Notes: a model not told the origin generated them from the letters alone. A DNA stretch of 64,000 nucleotides from Streptomyces durmitorensis (GCF_023498005.1 NZ_CP097289.1:1240001-1304000); one strand, 5' to 3'; positions 10,564 through 19,350 are shown, numbered from the stretch's first letter. A program made the numbers and translations.

Positions 10564-11535
10564 TCAGCCCTTCAAGTGCTGCGGGATCCACTGGAGTTGG
10601 ACACTTTGCTGGTAGGGGCCACCGCCCTCGTGATCGTTGAAGGAGTACACCTCCATCGAACGCTCCGACCCCGCATAGGAATTGAGGGCCGCGAACACGG
10701 TGGACGGCGGGCACGTCATGTCCTCGAGAGCCGCCGAGAAGAGCGCGGGCGCCGTGCCGCGCGCCGCGAAGTGCACGCCGTCGAAGTAGGCGAGCGTACG
10801 GAAGACGCGCTCCTCGGAGCCGCGCTTCGCCTTCATGTAGAGGGCGATCTCCCGGTACGGCGGCCGGTCGGTGAGCGTCGTGGCGCGCGGGAAGTCGCAC
10901 AGGAACGGCACATCGGGCGCGATCGCCGCCAGGTCGTGGACGAGTCCGCCGACGGCGAGCGTGATCCCGCCTCCCTGGCTGCCGCCGACCGCGGCGACGC
11001 GCGAGGAGTCCACAAGCGGATGCGCGCGGGCCGCCTCCACGGCGCGTACGCCGTCGGTGAAGACGCGCCGGTAGTAGTACTCGTGCGGGTCCTCGATGCC
11101 GCGCGTCATGTAGCCGGGGTAGGCGGGCCCGCTGCCGACCGGGTCGGGGGTGTCGCCCGCCGAACCGCCGCTGCCCTGCCCCCGGGTGTCCATCACGAAG
11201 TGCGCGAAGCCCGCCGCCGACCAGAGCAGGTGCTCGTGCGGCAGTCCGCGGCCGCCGCCGTATCCGATGTACTGGACGACGGCGGGCAGCGGCTCGGTCG
11301 TCCCCGCGGGCAATATCAGCCAACCTTTGACCGGGTGTCCGCCGAACCCCGCGAACGTCACGTCGAAGACGTCGACCGTGCTCAGGTGCGCGTCGAAGGG
11401 AACGAAGCGGGCGTCCAGATCGTGCTCACGTGCGGCCGAAAGGGTCTTCTCCCAGAAGGCGTCGAAATCCTCGGGCTCGGCCACGTCGGGCCGGTAGCGG
11501 CGCAGTTCGTCGAGCGGCATGTCGAAATGGGGCAC
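10564..11535 (-). CDS. Acetylxylan esterase / cephalosporin-C deacetylase family protein (CE7)
   Basis: A protein of 323 residues of the alpha/beta-hydrolase family CE7, which removes acetyl groups from xylo-oligosaccharides and related small esters. Visible marks are the N-terminal MPLDELRRYRPDVAEPEDFDAFW, the oxyanion region VQYIGYGGGRG, DTRGQGSGG and the nucleophile elbow GGSQGGG. The His region near the end (YSFNDHEGGG) supplies the last triad member. The GTG at 11535 is chosen because GGAGGAG lies six bases upstream. No signal peptide is seen, consistent with an intracellular enzyme. It is divergent from gnd. Confidence 0.9.
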   Translation of the reverse strand: MPHFDMPLDELRRYRPDVAEPEDFDAFWEKTLSAAREHDLDARFVPFDAHLSTVDVFDVTFAGFGGHPVKGWLILPAGTTEPLPAVVQYIGYGGGRGLPHEHLLWSAAGFAHFVMDTRGQGSGGSAGDTPDPVGSGPAYPGYMTRGIEDPHEYYYRRVFTDGVRAVEAARAHPLVDSSRVAAVGGSQGGGITLAVGGLVHDLAAIAPDVPFLCDFPRATTLTDRPPYREIALYMKAKRGSEERVFRTLAYFDGVHFAARGTAPALFSAALEDMTCPPSTVFAALNSYAGSERSMEVYSFNDHEGGGPYQQSVQLQWIPQHLKG

Positions 11536-11634
11536 GGGCGGCTCCTCCGTCGGACACAGTGTCGTCAACGTCACGCTACGCCGCGGGGCAATACTGGCGA
11601 ACACCACCGGCACTTCCACTTCAGGAGCCACGGC

Positions 11635-13077
11635 ATGAGCAGCACGTCAGCCCAGATCGGGGTCACGGGCCTCGCGGTCATGGGGCGCAATCTGGCCCGC
11701 AACTTCGCACGCAACGGCTACACCGTCGCCCTGCACAACCGCACGGCGGCCAAGACGCAGGCATTGGTCGAGGAGTTCGGCCACGAGGGCGAGTTCATCG
11801 CCACCGAGACCGCCAAGGAGTTCGTCGCGGCCCTGGAGCGCCCGCGCCGCCTGGTCATCATGGTGAAGGCGGGTGAGCCCACGGACGCCGTCATCAAGGA
11901 GTTCGCGCCCCTCATGGAGCCGGGCGACATGATCATCGACGGCGGCAACGCGCACTTCGCCGACACCCGGCGCCGCGAGCGCGAACTGCGCGAGCAGGAC
12001 ATCCACTTCGTCGGCACGGGCGTCTCCGGCGGCGAGGAGGGCGCGCTCCTCGGCCCGAGCATCATGCCGGGCGGCTCGCAGGAGTCGTACGCCTCGCTCG
12101 GTCCGATGCTGGAGAAGATCTCCGCGAAGGCGAAGGACGGCTCCCCGTGCGTCACCCACGTGGGTCCGGACGGCGCGGGGCACTTCGTGAAGATGGTGCA
12201 CAACGGCATCGAGTACGCCGACATGCAGCTGATCGCGGAGGCGTATCAGCTGCTGCGTGACGTGGCGGGCTACTCCCCCGCCCAGATCGCGGACATCTTC
12301 CGCACCTGGAACACCGGCCGCCTCGACTCCTATCTGATCGAGATCACGGCCGAGGTCCTGAAGCACGTGGACGCCGCGACGGGCAAGCCGTTCGTGGACG
12401 TGGTCCAGGACCGGGCCGAGCAGAAGGGCACCGGCCGCTGGACCGTGCAGATCGCCCTCGACCTGGGCGTTCCGGTGTCGGGCATCGCGGAGGCGGTGTT
12501 CGCACGCTCCCTGTCGGGCCACACCGAACTGCGGGCGGCTTCCAAGGAGTTGGCGGGCCCGACGGCGCGCGCGCTGAGCGAGGCGGAGGCCGGGGCGTTC
12601 GCCGACCAGGTCGAGCAGGCGCTCTACGCCTCGAAGATCGTGTCGTACACGCAGGGCTTCCACGAGGTCGCCGCGGGCAGCGAGGAGTACGGCTGGGACA
12701 TCGACCTGGGCTCGGTCGCCGCCATCTGGCGCGGCGGCTGCATCATCCGCGCCGCCTTCCTGGACCGCATCCGCGCCGCGTACGACACGCGCGCGGACCT
12801 GCCGAGCCTGCTCTCGGACAAGACGTTCGCGCAGGAGATCGGCGCGGCCCAGGACGACTGGCGCGCGGTCCTGGTGGCGGCCACCCAGCAGGGCGTGCCG
12901 ACGCCGGGCTTCTCGGCGGCCCTCGCGTACTACGACGCGCTGCGCGCGGACCGCCTGCCCGCCGCGCTCACGCAGGGGCAGCGGGACTTCTTCGGGGCGC
13001 ACACCTATCGGCGTACGGACCGCGAGGGGTCGTTCCACACCCTGTGGGGCGCGGACCGCTCGGAAGTGCAGGCCTAG
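11635..13077 (+). CDS. gnd: 6-Phosphogluconate dehydrogenase, decarboxylating
   Basis: A 480-residue enzyme of the oxidative pentose phosphate pathway that converts 6-phosphogluconate to ribulose 5-phosphate, producing NADPH. The N-terminal dinucleotide fold has GVTGLAVMGRNLARN, followed by HNRTAAKT (the Arg-Thr pair is typical of NADP preference). The substrate motif GTGVSGGEEGALLGPSIMPGG and the active-site HFVKMVHNGIEYADMQ are intact, and the C terminus has TYRRTDREGSFHTLWG. Length is typical. The start is the ATG at 11635 with AGGAG 7 bases upstream; the open frame extends far upstream of it without protein-like content. Confidence 0.97.
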   Translation: MSSTSAQIGVTGLAVMGRNLARNFARNGYTVALHNRTAAKTQALVEEFGHEGEFIATETAKEFVAALERPRRLVIMVKAGEPTDAVIKEFAPLMEPGDMIIDGGNAHFADTRRRERELREQDIHFVGTGVSGGEEGALLGPSIMPGGSQESYASLGPMLEKISAKAKDGSPCVTHVGPDGAGHFVKMVHNGIEYADMQLIAEAYQLLRDVAGYSPAQIADIFRTWNTGRLDSYLIEITAEVLKHVDAATGKPFVDVVQDRAEQKGTGRWTVQIALDLGVPVSGIAEAVFARSLSGHTELRAASKELAGPTARALSEAEAGAFADQVEQALYASKIVSYTQGFHEVAAGSEEYGWDIDLGSVAAIWRGGCIIRAAFLDRIRAAYDTRADLPSLLSDKTFAQEIGAAQDDWRAVLVAATQQGVPTPGFSAALAYYDALRADRLPAALTQGQRDFFGAHTYRRTDREGSFHTLWGADRSEVQA

Positions 13078-13130
13078 TCAGGCCGTCAGGCCTGGCGCCT
13101 GTCGGCCTCTCCCGCCGTCAGATCCCTCCG

Positions 13131-13325
13131 TCAGACCGGCTTCGGCTCGGTCTCGGGTTCCGGTCCCGGCGGCGGGAGCGGGGACGGCGGCGGGGTCGGC
13201 GTGGGCCGCGGCACGGGGCCGGGGCCAGGGCCCGGCACGGGACGCTCGGGGTCGGGCACCGGACTCGGCCCGCCCGGGTCGGGGATCGGGCTGGGCGGCG
13301 TGGGTTCGGGGTACGGGACGGTCAT
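13131..13325 (-). CDS. Proline-rich small protein, function unknown
   Basis: A 64-residue frame starting at ATG 13325 behind a GGAGGAG ribosome site. Almost half of the residues are proline, with Pro-Glu, Pro-Gly and Pro-Thr repeats (for example PVPGPGPGPVPRPTPTP). Such a composition can arise in shadow frames, but the strong ribosome site, the clean start and a stop in a short intergenic space support a real peptide. No domain is recognised. It lies 53 bases beyond the stop of the convergent gnd gene. Confidence 0.5.
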   Translation of the reverse strand: MTVPYPEPTPPSPIPDPGGPSPVPDPERPVPGPGPGPVPRPTPTPPPSPLPPPGPEPETEPKPV

Positions 13326-13419
13326 CTCTCCTCCATCGAGTCGGAGATCGGTCGTGACCACTCTCTCCCGCCTCGCGTGCCCACGCCTGCCGAGTCGACA
13401 CGTCCCCGAGCCGTCCGGC

Positions 13420-13866
13420 TCAGTCCCGGGTGCGGCTGAGCCGCACGACGGGGATGTCGCGATCCGTCTTGGCCTGATAGTCCGCGTAGGGGGCGAACAA
13501 CTCGACGAGGCCCGGCCAGACCCTGGCCTTGTCCTCGGCCGACAGGGTCTCGGCGCGCGCGTCGAACCGCTCCTCGGTGCCCACGCGGAGCCGTACGTCG
13601 GGGTTCGCGACGAGGTTGCGGTACCACAGGGGGTGCTCGTCGGCTCCGCCGTTCGAGGCCACGATGAGGTAGTCGTCGCCGTCGCGGCCGTAGATGAGCA
13701 CGGTGCGGCGCAGCTGCCCCGTGGTGCGTCCGCGGTAGTCGAGCAGCAGGCAGGGGACACCTTGCACCCCGGTGCCCTTCGTGCCGCCCGACTCCTCGTA
13801 AAGCCGGGCCTGGTCGGCCACCCAGCCGGTGGGACTGATGACGGCCTCTTCGTCCTGCTGCGCCAT
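13420..13866 (-). CDS. Deazaflavin-dependent nitroreductase family protein (DDN/DUF385 type)
   Basis: A split-beta-barrel protein of about 148 residues of the F420-dependent Ddn family abundant in actinobacteria. Hallmarks are GVPCLLLDYRGRTTGQLRRTVLIYGRDGDDYLIVASNGG and the following HPLWYRNLVANPDV, which together form the deazaflavin-phosphate and nitro-substrate site. These enzymes reduce quinones and nitroaromatics with reduced F420. The frame is open to an ATG at 13917, but the ATG at 13866 has AGGAG five bases upstream and fits the family N terminus better. Confidence 0.9.
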   Translation of the reverse strand: MAQQDEEAVISPTGWVADQARLYEESGGTKGTGVQGVPCLLLDYRGRTTGQLRRTVLIYGRDGDDYLIVASNGGADEHPLWYRNLVANPDVRLRVGTEERFDARAETLSAEDKARVWPGLVELFAPYADYQAKTDRDIPVVRLSRTRD

Positions 13867-13931
13867 GTCCGCTCCTGTGAAGTCGAAGGAGTACGCGGGA
13901 GGTGAGCGGTCACTCATCTCCCGCGCTCAGC

Positions 13932-14588
13932 CTACGACTTGGCGTCCGCGGTGCACCGGAGAACGGCCGCGCGCAGCCCGGGGCGCGGGCTGGAGACGAC
14001 CGGCACGGCAAGGGTGGTGCGGTCCGCGGCCCCGGCCATGGAAGCCTGGGCGAGGACGACGGAGTCGACGCCGTCCAGGGCGTCGACGGCGTCCGCGATC
14101 AGGCGCAGGTGGCCTTCCCCGTCACCGGCCTCGAAGCGCTCCCAGGCGCCCTCCACCAGGACCGTGGTGACGTCGACGGTCCGCCCGGCGCGGGCGGCCT
14201 CCTCCTCGACCAGGGCGCGGGTCGGGCCCAGGGTGCTCTCCAGGGTGGCGACGACGGCCACGGACCGGCCGGCGGCCACGGCGGCGGCCGCCATGGGCCG
14301 GTCGACCCGCACGAGGGGGATGCCGACGGCCGCGGCGCGGGCCTCGGTGACGGCGCCGATCGTCGAGCAGGTGCAGAGCACGACGCCCGCCCCCTCGGCG
14401 ACAGCCGCGACCAGCAGCTCCTGGATGTCGTCGGCCACCGCGTCGGGCCCCTCGGCACGGGCCCGCGCGAGCAGGTCCTCGTGGACGAGGTGGCGCAGGG
14501 GGAGCCCCGGGTGGTCCTGGTCCCGCAGCCCCTCGAAGACGGGGACGTGCACGGGCGAGGTGTGCAGCAGGGCGAGCGTCGGCCTCAC
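13932..14588 (-). CDS. Asp/Glu racemase-superfamily protein lacking the second catalytic cysteine
   Basis: A protein of about 218 residues with the Asp/Glu/hydantoin racemase fold. The first catalytic region is clear (GVVLCTCSTIGAV, Cys). At the place where racemases carry the second cysteine (usually a GCTH motif) this protein reads VVLAQASMAG, with no Cys. One-cysteine members of the superfamily, such as arylmalonate decarboxylase, are not racemases, so the reaction is open. The GTG start at 14588 overlaps the GNAT stop by 4 bases, which fixes the start and shows an operon with the GNAT and panD genes. Confidence 0.75.
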   Translation of the reverse strand: MRPTLALLHTSPVHVPVFEGLRDQDHPGLPLRHLVHEDLLARARAEGPDAVADDIQELLVAAVAEGAGVVLCTCSTIGAVTEARAAAVGIPLVRVDRPMAAAAVAAGRSVAVVATLESTLGPTRALVEEEAARAGRTVDVTTVLVEGAWERFEAGDGEGHLRLIADAVDALDGVDSVVLAQASMAGAADRTTLAVPVVSSPRPGLRAAVLRCTADAKS

Positions 14589-14932
14589 CACGCGGCCGGG
14601 TCCGACTTCACCTTGTCCAGGGCGGCGGCGACCAGCTCCCCGGAGGGGACGGGCGCCTCGGCCGGGTGCCGCTCGGCCCACTTCACGACGTACGGACACA
14701 GGGGCGCGACGGCGATGCCTTCCCGCGCCGCCATCGCGTACAGCTCCCTGGCCAGCGAACCCGCGATGCCCTCGCCCTCGTGCGCGGGCACGACTTCGGT
14801 GTGCACCGGGACGAGGGCGGGCTCGGGCCGGTCGAGCATGAAGTAGACGATCTGCCCGACGACCTCCCTGTCCGCCAGGGCTTCCAGGACGTGGCGCGCC
14901 CGGTCGTCGCGGATCTCGATCCCACTGCTCAT
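14585..14932 (-). CDS. Small GCN5-related N-acetyltransferase
   Basis: A 115-residue protein of the minimal GNAT group (YidJ-like). It has the acetyl-CoA loop [15 protein letters not shown] and the motif near the C terminus [18 protein letters not shown]. Substrates of this group are unknown. Its ATG overlaps the panD stop by 4 bases, and its stop overlaps the racemase-like gene, so the three are cotranslated from the panD promoter. Confidence 0.88.
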   Translation of the reverse strand: MSSGIEIRDDRARHVLEALADREVVGQIVYFMLDRPEPALVPVHTEVVPAHEGEGIAGSLARELYAMAAREGIAVAPLCPYVVKWAERHPAEAPVPSGELVAAALDKVKSDPAAW

Positions 14933-15369
14933 CGGCTCTCCTGAAGGGCTGGCACGGCCTGCGGACTGCGCGCCATGTCGTCGGCGCCCGGCACCGGCGC
15001 GGCCGCGTCGTCGCCGAGGGCCACGATGCGGTTGTCCTCGCCGTCGACGTGCACGACCTTGGGCCGCAGGGTGCGTGCCTCGGCGTCGTCGACCTGGGCG
15101 TAGCTGATGATGATCACCTTATCGCCGGGGTGGACGAGGTGCGCGGCCGCGCCGTTGATGCCGATGACGCCGGTGCCGCGTTCGCCCTCGATGGTGTAGG
15201 TCTCCAGGCGGGCGCCGTTGGTGATGTCGACGATGTGCACGAGCTCGCCCGGCAGCAGGTCGGCCGCGTCGAGGAGGTCGGCGTCGATGGTCACCGAGCC
15301 CACGTAGTGCAGGTCCGCCTGGGTGACCGTGGCACGGTGGATCTTGGACTTGAACATGGTACGCAACAT
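14929..15369 (-). CDS. panD: Aspartate 1-decarboxylase precursor
   Basis: A protein of 146 residues that makes beta-alanine for pantothenate and coenzyme A. The N terminus [20 protein letters not shown] is typical, and the self-cleavage site Gly-Ser in [11 protein letters not shown] generates the pyruvoyl group at the serine. The central [19 protein letters not shown] is conserved. The frame is open six residues further (ATG at 15387), but family alignment favours the ATG at 15369, which has AGGGGTG upstream. It heads a panD-GNAT-racemase-like operon, a plausible source of aspartate-linked metabolism. Confidence 0.95.
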   Translation of the reverse strand: MLRTMFKSKIHRATVTQADLHYVGSVTIDADLLDAADLLPGELVHIVDITNGARLETYTIEGERGTGVIGINGAAAHLVHPGDKVIIISYAQVDDAEARTLRPKVVHVDGEDNRIVALGDDAAAPVPGADDMARSPQAVPALQESR

Positions 15370-15762
15370 TGAGGCACCCCTAGACATAGGCTCCCTGCCT
15401 GCGTTTTAGCAGGTCAGGTGCTGTTTCCCTACCCTACAACGAGTCGCATGTTCGGTCAGCTTTCCCAAGGTTTTTGAGGACTGACGCTGACCAATTGCTG
15501 ACTTTCCTGACGCACCGTCAGCACAGGGCGAGCATCGCGGACGCCTCCCCCAAACCGGACACGCCATCGGCAGCACCAGCTTAGGAGGGCCCCTCACGGA
15601 CCACACTGAGAGCCGCGTCACCCTTCTCCCTGTCAATTGACTCGGAGCCACACCATGTCCCCACGACCGCTCCACAGAGAACCACCCAGCGCCCGCCTCG
15701 CCGAGTCCCCGAGGAGGGCGTAACAGGATCTTGCTGCATGGCCCTGGCGGGGCGTGACTTTT
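15370..15762. other. Upstream region of panD, no gene seen
   Basis: About 390 bases between panD and the transposase scraps. It must hold the panD promoter on the minus strand. Translations are not protein-like and I see no RNA gene. Base composition is a little lower in GC than the genes to the left, marking the edge of the accessory island. Confidence 0.5.
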
Positions 15763-15998
15763 GTGACGACTCGGCCGTCTATGTGGATGACGACTTGTGG
15801 GCGCTGATCGCGCCGCTTCTCCGACCTCTAAGTAGTGAGCCGTCAGCACTTCGGCTTGGTCAGGCGGGGAAGGTCAACCTCATTACCGTCTACGCGGTCA
15901 CCAGCCTCGCCGCGGAACAGACACCACCCGCCCGGCTCGCCCAGTTGGCCCGCGGGCACTGGAGGGTCGATACCCCTCACCGGCCAGCCCACAGAAGT
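15763..15998 (+). pseudogene. Transposase remnants (IS5-like N-terminal scrap and ISAs1-like C-terminal scrap)
   Basis: Two unrelated fragments lie in one frame. The first, VYVDDDLWALIAPLLRP, resembles the start of IS5-family transposases. The second, VNLITVYAVTSLAAEQTPPA followed by RLAQLARGHWRV, matches the conserved region before the C terminus of ISAs1-family transposases (YAVTSL...HW). Neither is long enough to function. They record past insertion and deletion at the border of the island. Confidence 0.7.
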
Positions 15999-16027
15999 CG
16001 GAACCCAATTCCTAGAATTGGGTTCCG
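15999..16027. terminator. Perfect 12-bp hairpin
   Basis: CGGAACCCAATT (15999-16010) and AATTGGGTTCCG (16016-16027) flank a five-base loop, followed on the plus strand by GCTTTCTT. It looks like a rho-independent terminator left from the insertion sequence. Confidence 0.7.
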
Positions 16028-16304
16028 GCTTTCTTGCTGATTCGAGTTGTCCGCGGACCCCTGCAAGGATTCAGGCACGGCCAACGCCACAAGGTGATTC
16101 GCGGCCGACGGAGATTCCTTTGCCGAGAAGGCGTTGGTAGCCTTGGCATGAGTGACGGCTTAGACCTCGTAGCACAAGCAGGATTTCTCATATCCAGCAG
16201 ATGAGACTGCAGTTGAGGGAGACATGGGCTCCGCGGAGTGGTGACGTCTCCCGGACACCAAAATTTGACACGCACCTCCATCCAATAACAGAAGGCTGAC
16301 ATCG

Positions 16305-16598
16305 TTGCCGACTGTGCAAATTCCCACCAACGGAAACGGTATGACGAGAGAACTCAAAGCGAGCGTCGAGGGAGCACGCCACACAGATCACCCACCTCGC
16401 GAAAGCCACAGCCCGGAGCCCATCCTCATGGACACTACGGAGGTATCGATAATGCTCAACATGTCCGCGAGTTGGGTTTACAAGGAAGCGGCTAAATTGG
16501 GCCTGAAGGGCTACAAGCTCGGCCGAGGCCGCAATGCGAAAGTCCTATACAAGCGGACCGACGTATTCAAATGGCTAGAGCAGCAGAAGATCCACTAA
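16305..16598 (+). CDS. Excisionase-like helix-turn-helix protein
   Basis: A 97-residue protein whose second half is a MerR/Xis-type winged helix: MDTTEVSIMLNMSASWVYKE then GRNAKVLYKRTDVFKWLEQQ, the pattern of HTH_17/excisionase proteins. The first 40 residues are polar and may be untranslated; internal ATGs at 16341 and 16428 are other possible starts. Such proteins are the recombination directionality factors of integrated plasmids and phages. No integrase gene is found nearby, so it may be a relic of a lost element. Lower GC than its surroundings supports acquisition. Confidence 0.65.
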   Translation: MPTVQIPTNGNGMTRELKASVEGARHTDHPPRESHSPEPILMDTTEVSIMLNMSASWVYKEAAKLGLKGYKLGRGRNAKVLYKRTDVFKWLEQQKIH

Positions 16599-16870
16599 GA
16601 GTTGGCACACGTGGCAAGTCTTGCGAGCTTCTTGTAGCAGGTCAGGGCGGCAGCCATGGCCAGGTCTCGCCTCTGCCAGCCGTTGACCACGTACGGGATC
16701 TTGAGACCACGAGCAGCCCCCTCCTCGGCGAGGGACGTGCGTAGAGCCAGCAGACCGGACAGATCGACGTCCCCCACGAACACGTCCATCAAGACGCCGG
16801 CCCGCCAGTAGCGCGAGACCTGCGCGCTCCTGCCAGCCGGCGACTTCTCCCGCTTCTTTGACAGCCACAT
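16595..16870 (-). pseudogene. Unrecognised 91-codon frame, possibly the end of a decayed mobile-element gene
   Basis: The frame beginning MWLSKKREKSPAGRSAQ and continuing YWRAGVLMDVFVGDVDLSGL reads like protein, but I do not recognise the family. A second minus-strand frame upstream (about 16860-17020) reads RVRNILDNLRRRDVLVMTDE, also protein-like, and overlaps the first in a different phase, suggesting one gene broken by a frameshift near 16840-16880. The convergent neighbour is the excisionase-like gene, so a plasmid or integrated-element origin is likely. The remaining sequence to 17182 shows no other gene. Confidence 0.35.
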
Positions 16871-17182
16871 GAGTTCCGGCTTCGGCTACCGCTTGGAGGA
16901 GGACCTTCACCAGGTCGCGGACCTCGTCGGTCATCACCAGGACGTCACGGCGGCGAAGGTTGTCGAGGATATTACGGACCCGCTGGTGCGCGGCCCGCGA
17001 CCCGATGCCCGTTTCGCGCCGGGGCACGGTCTGCGCCTGCGTGCGGGTGCCACGCGCGCGACGCCAAGATCCGCTCCCCACGGTCGGCCCAGGGCGCTCC
17101 GGACGCAGCTTCCCGCTAGCCGCCTTCGGCCGGTGGTGCCATGTGCTCCATGGGGCCCCGGCGAACAGCCGTTACAGGTGTT

Positions 17183-18049
17183 TCACAGCCCGATGTCGGT
17201 GAGCCACTGGCCGGTGGTGCGGGGGGCGATGCCGAGGCACTTCTGAGCGGCGTCCTCTGGAGTGATGGAGCGGTCGGGAAGCGTGCTCATGGCCTGGTAG
17301 AGGCCGGCAACGTCGGCAGCGGGGCCCTCGCCAATCACGGGCGCGACGGAGGCCCGCATCTGCTCGGGAGTGATCGGCTCGAAGACCACGCGCTTGCCGA
17401 AATGAGTGCTGAACGCCTCGGCCAGGTTCGCCCCTGTGATCGCCGGGTACTGGCCGACCGAAACCACGCCGGTGACGTCGTGGCGGCCGAACAGGGCGAG
17501 AGCGGCATCGGCGATGTCGAGGTGGGATGCCCAGGAGACCGGAAAATCGCTCCGGATCGGGTACGGCAGCGTGCCCCGTTCACGCACGGCGTCCATGACG
17601 TATGGCATGAGCAGGTTCTCCAGGTACAGCGTGGGCGCGATCACCGCATGCGACACCCCGCTGCCCGCCAGGCCGCCGGCCAGCAGTGCGGCCGCGCCGC
17701 CGATGGCGGGGTCGGTCGGGGCGCCGCTGGCGGGGTCGGTCGGGGCGCCGCTGGTGGAGAACACCACCCGGGCCGGTCGGGCCGCATTGACGGCGGTGAC
17801 GATGTTGCGGGCGTAAGCGAGACGGTGTTCTTCGGACACCATTGGCAAGTGGACGAACACCCCGTCGGCACCCCGGTACGCCTCGGTGAGCTCCTCCACG
17901 GAGGAGTGGTCGGCGGCCACCACACGCGCGCCGTCCACGATGGCGTCCGGGTTGCGGGTCAGAGCGGTGACGGGCTTGCCCGCGGCGACGAGAGTAGCGA
18001 CGACAGGGGCACCTTGGGCGCCGGTGGCGCCGTGAATCACGTAGGTCAT
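17183..18049 (-). CDS. NmrA-family NAD(P)-binding oxidoreductase
   Basis: A 288-residue protein of the atypical short-chain dehydrogenase family that includes NmrA and quinone oxidoreductase 2. The Rossmann motif GATGAQGAPVVATL starts at residue 7, followed by TRNPD, and LPMVSEEHRLAYARNIVTA gives the typical second half. A short perfect tandem repeat in the middle (SGAPTDPA twice, about residues 98-113) is unusual. The gene is divergent from a HxlR-type regulator across a palindrome, an arrangement seen for redox-responsive quinone or electrophile detoxification pairs. Confidence 0.88.
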   Translation of the reverse strand: MTYVIHGATGAQGAPVVATLVAAGKPVTALTRNPDAIVDGARVVAADHSSVEELTEAYRGADGVFVHLPMVSEEHRLAYARNIVTAVNAARPARVVFSTSGAPTDPASGAPTDPAIGGAAALLAGGLAGSGVSHAVIAPTLYLENLLMPYVMDAVRERGTLPYPIRSDFPVSWASHLDIADAALALFGRHDVTGVVSVGQYPAITGANLAEAFSTHFGKRVVFEPITPEQMRASVAPVIGEGPAADVAGLYQAMSTLPDRSITPEDAAQKCLGIAPRTTGQWLTDIGL

Positions 18050-18055
18050 GGACCC

Positions 18056-18096
18056 ATTAGTGCATGCGATGCACCGGTTACATCAACTGCACTAAT
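18056..18096. promoter_or_regulatory. Palindromic operator between the NmrA and HxlR genes
   Basis: ATTAGTGCA (18056-18064) and TGCACTAAT (18088-18096) form a perfect 9-base inverted repeat spaced by 23 bases. Inside its left part a second palindrome GTGCAT-GCG-ATGCAC occupies 18060-18074. The element begins seven bases upstream of the ATG of the NmrA gene and 19 bases upstream of the likely HxlR start, so a bound dimer would block both promoters. The natural candidate to bind is the HxlR protein itself. Confidence 0.7.
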
Positions 18097-18114
18097 GGAG
18101 TTATCGTCAAGAAC

Positions 18115-18456
18115 GTGACCGAACCCGAAGCCTGTCTGCCCGAGTGCGGTGTCGCCCGCTTCCTCACCCTCCTCAACGGGCCGTGGGCCACCCTGATCGT
18201 GCGTGAGCTGCTGTCCGGGCCGCTTCGCTTCAACCAGCTGCGCGAGGCCCTGCCCGGCATCAGCCCGCACACCTTGACCAGCCGGCTGCGCCAGTTCGAA
18301 CGGCACGGCATCGTCACCCGCACCACCTACGCGGAGATCCCACCCCGCGTCGTGTACGAGCTGACACCCCTCGGTCAAGGGCTGCGCGACGTCCTGGAGG
18401 CCATGGGAGACTGGGCCCTTGCGGTGCCGGATCCCGGGACCGCAGCCACCGCCTGA
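18115..18456 (+). CDS. HxlR-family transcriptional regulator
   Basis: A winged-helix regulator of about 113 residues: FLTLLNGPWATLIVRELLSG, then RFNQLREALPGISPHTLTSR (recognition helix) and the wing VVYELTPLGQGL. The N terminus has ACLPECG, a C-x3-C pair placed where redox-sensing HxlR proteins (YodB, HypR) carry their reactive cysteine, so thiol sensing is plausible. The frame is open to an ATG at 18064, but that codon lies inside the operator; GTG at 18115 puts the start where family members begin. It likely represses itself and the divergent NmrA gene. Confidence 0.88.
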   Translation: MTEPEACLPECGVARFLTLLNGPWATLIVRELLSGPLRFNQLREALPGISPHTLTSRLRQFERHGIVTRTTYAEIPPRVVYELTPLGQGLRDVLEAMGDWALAVPDPGTAATA

Positions 18457-18563
18457 CGTAGGAGGCGAACCGGAGTACGCCGGAAGCGTGCCGTAGGCCG
18501 CCGCGATCAACCTCGACGGTGAGCAGCGGGGTCGCGCTGGGCCACGTCCAGGGCGGTCGCGGC

Positions 18564-18585
18564 GGTACGCCGGGTCGGGCGTACC
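18564..18585. terminator. Hairpin between convergent genes
   Basis: GGTACGCC (18564-18571) pairs perfectly with GGCGTACC (18578-18585) around a six-base loop. It lies between the ends of the HxlR gene and the convergent CGNR gene and is the best terminator candidate for both. Confidence 0.5.
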
Positions 18586-18659
18586 TCCCCAGTGAGCGGA
18601 CCGAGGCGTAGCAGAGGCGGCCAACAGCCTCGGAATACCCGGGTCTGCCGGGGCTCACC

Positions 18660-19268
18660 TCAGCTCGTTCTGGGCTCGATGCGGCGGGCGTAGGCGCGGG
18701 CGGCGCGGGCGCGGTCGCCGCAGCGGGTGGAGCACCACTGACGGCGGCCGTGCTTCAGCAGGAAGCGGTTGCAGGGCGGGGAGGCACAGGCGGTCAAGCG
18801 GGCGGCGTCGGGCGAGGTGAGCAGGTCGGCGGCGTCGGCGGCGAGGGCCGCGAGGGCGTGCTCGACGATCGCGGTGGTGGGGTGGGGTGCGGCGCGGTAG
18901 GGGCCGGTCTTCTCGTCCCACAGCAGGAGGGAAGCGGTGGGGACGCGGGTCATCGCGTCGTTGACCGCCTTGACGGCGGCGGGCAGGGCGGGCTGCCCGG
19001 CGACGCGGGAGGCCAGTAGCGACCTGACCTGTTCGCGCAGCGAGCGCAGCTGCGTCGCGCATACCTCCGCCAGTCCGGCACCGTCCGGCGCGAGGTCGCG
19101 CCGCGCCAGCCACTGCTCGGCCTGCGCCGGGGTGCCCAGGAGGTCGGCCCTGTGCCCGCCGGGCAATGCGACGGCGCTGTTGGCCAGGGCCAGGGCGGGG
19201 CGCTCGTCCTCGCCCGGCGCCGACGGCAGGGCGGCTTCTTCCGTCACGAACTCTTCCATGCTTCTCAT
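18660..19268 (-). CDS. CGNR zinc-finger regulator (ABATE domain), copy 1
   Basis: A protein of about 202 residues of the CGNR family. The N-terminal ABATE-type helical domain contains [14 protein letters not shown] and WLARRDL; the C-terminal zinc finger reads [20 protein letters not shown] followed by [13 protein letters not shown], with the four metal-binding cysteines intact. These proteins are thought to be stress-linked transcription regulators. Starts at 19286, 19268 or 19259 are all possible; 19268 aligns best with the related copy at 20513. It is divergent from a truncated metallo-beta-lactamase-fold gene, mirroring the second cassette. Confidence 0.85.
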   Translation of the reverse strand: MRSMEEFVTEEAALPSAPGEDERPALALANSAVALPGGHRADLLGTPAQAEQWLARRDLAPDGAGLAEVCATQLRSLREQVRSLLASRVAGQPALPAAVKAVNDAMTRVPTASLLLWDEKTGPYRAAPHPTTAIVEHALAALAADAADLLTSPDAARLTACASPPCNRFLLKHGRRQWCSTRCGDRARAARAYARRIEPRTS

Positions 19269-19350
19269 GGTACGGGTTGCCTTCATCCATGAGGCGTGCG
19301 CACAGTCACCTCACGTTTAACAAGCGCTCCATCCGTAAGGAACTCTTTTC

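Noticed and set aside
10540..11634. An 845-aa protein ending in 6-phosphogluconate dehydrogenase
   Set aside because: The upstream 365 codons are a shadow of the minus-strand esterase gene; the enzyme starts at ATG 11635 with its own ribosome site.
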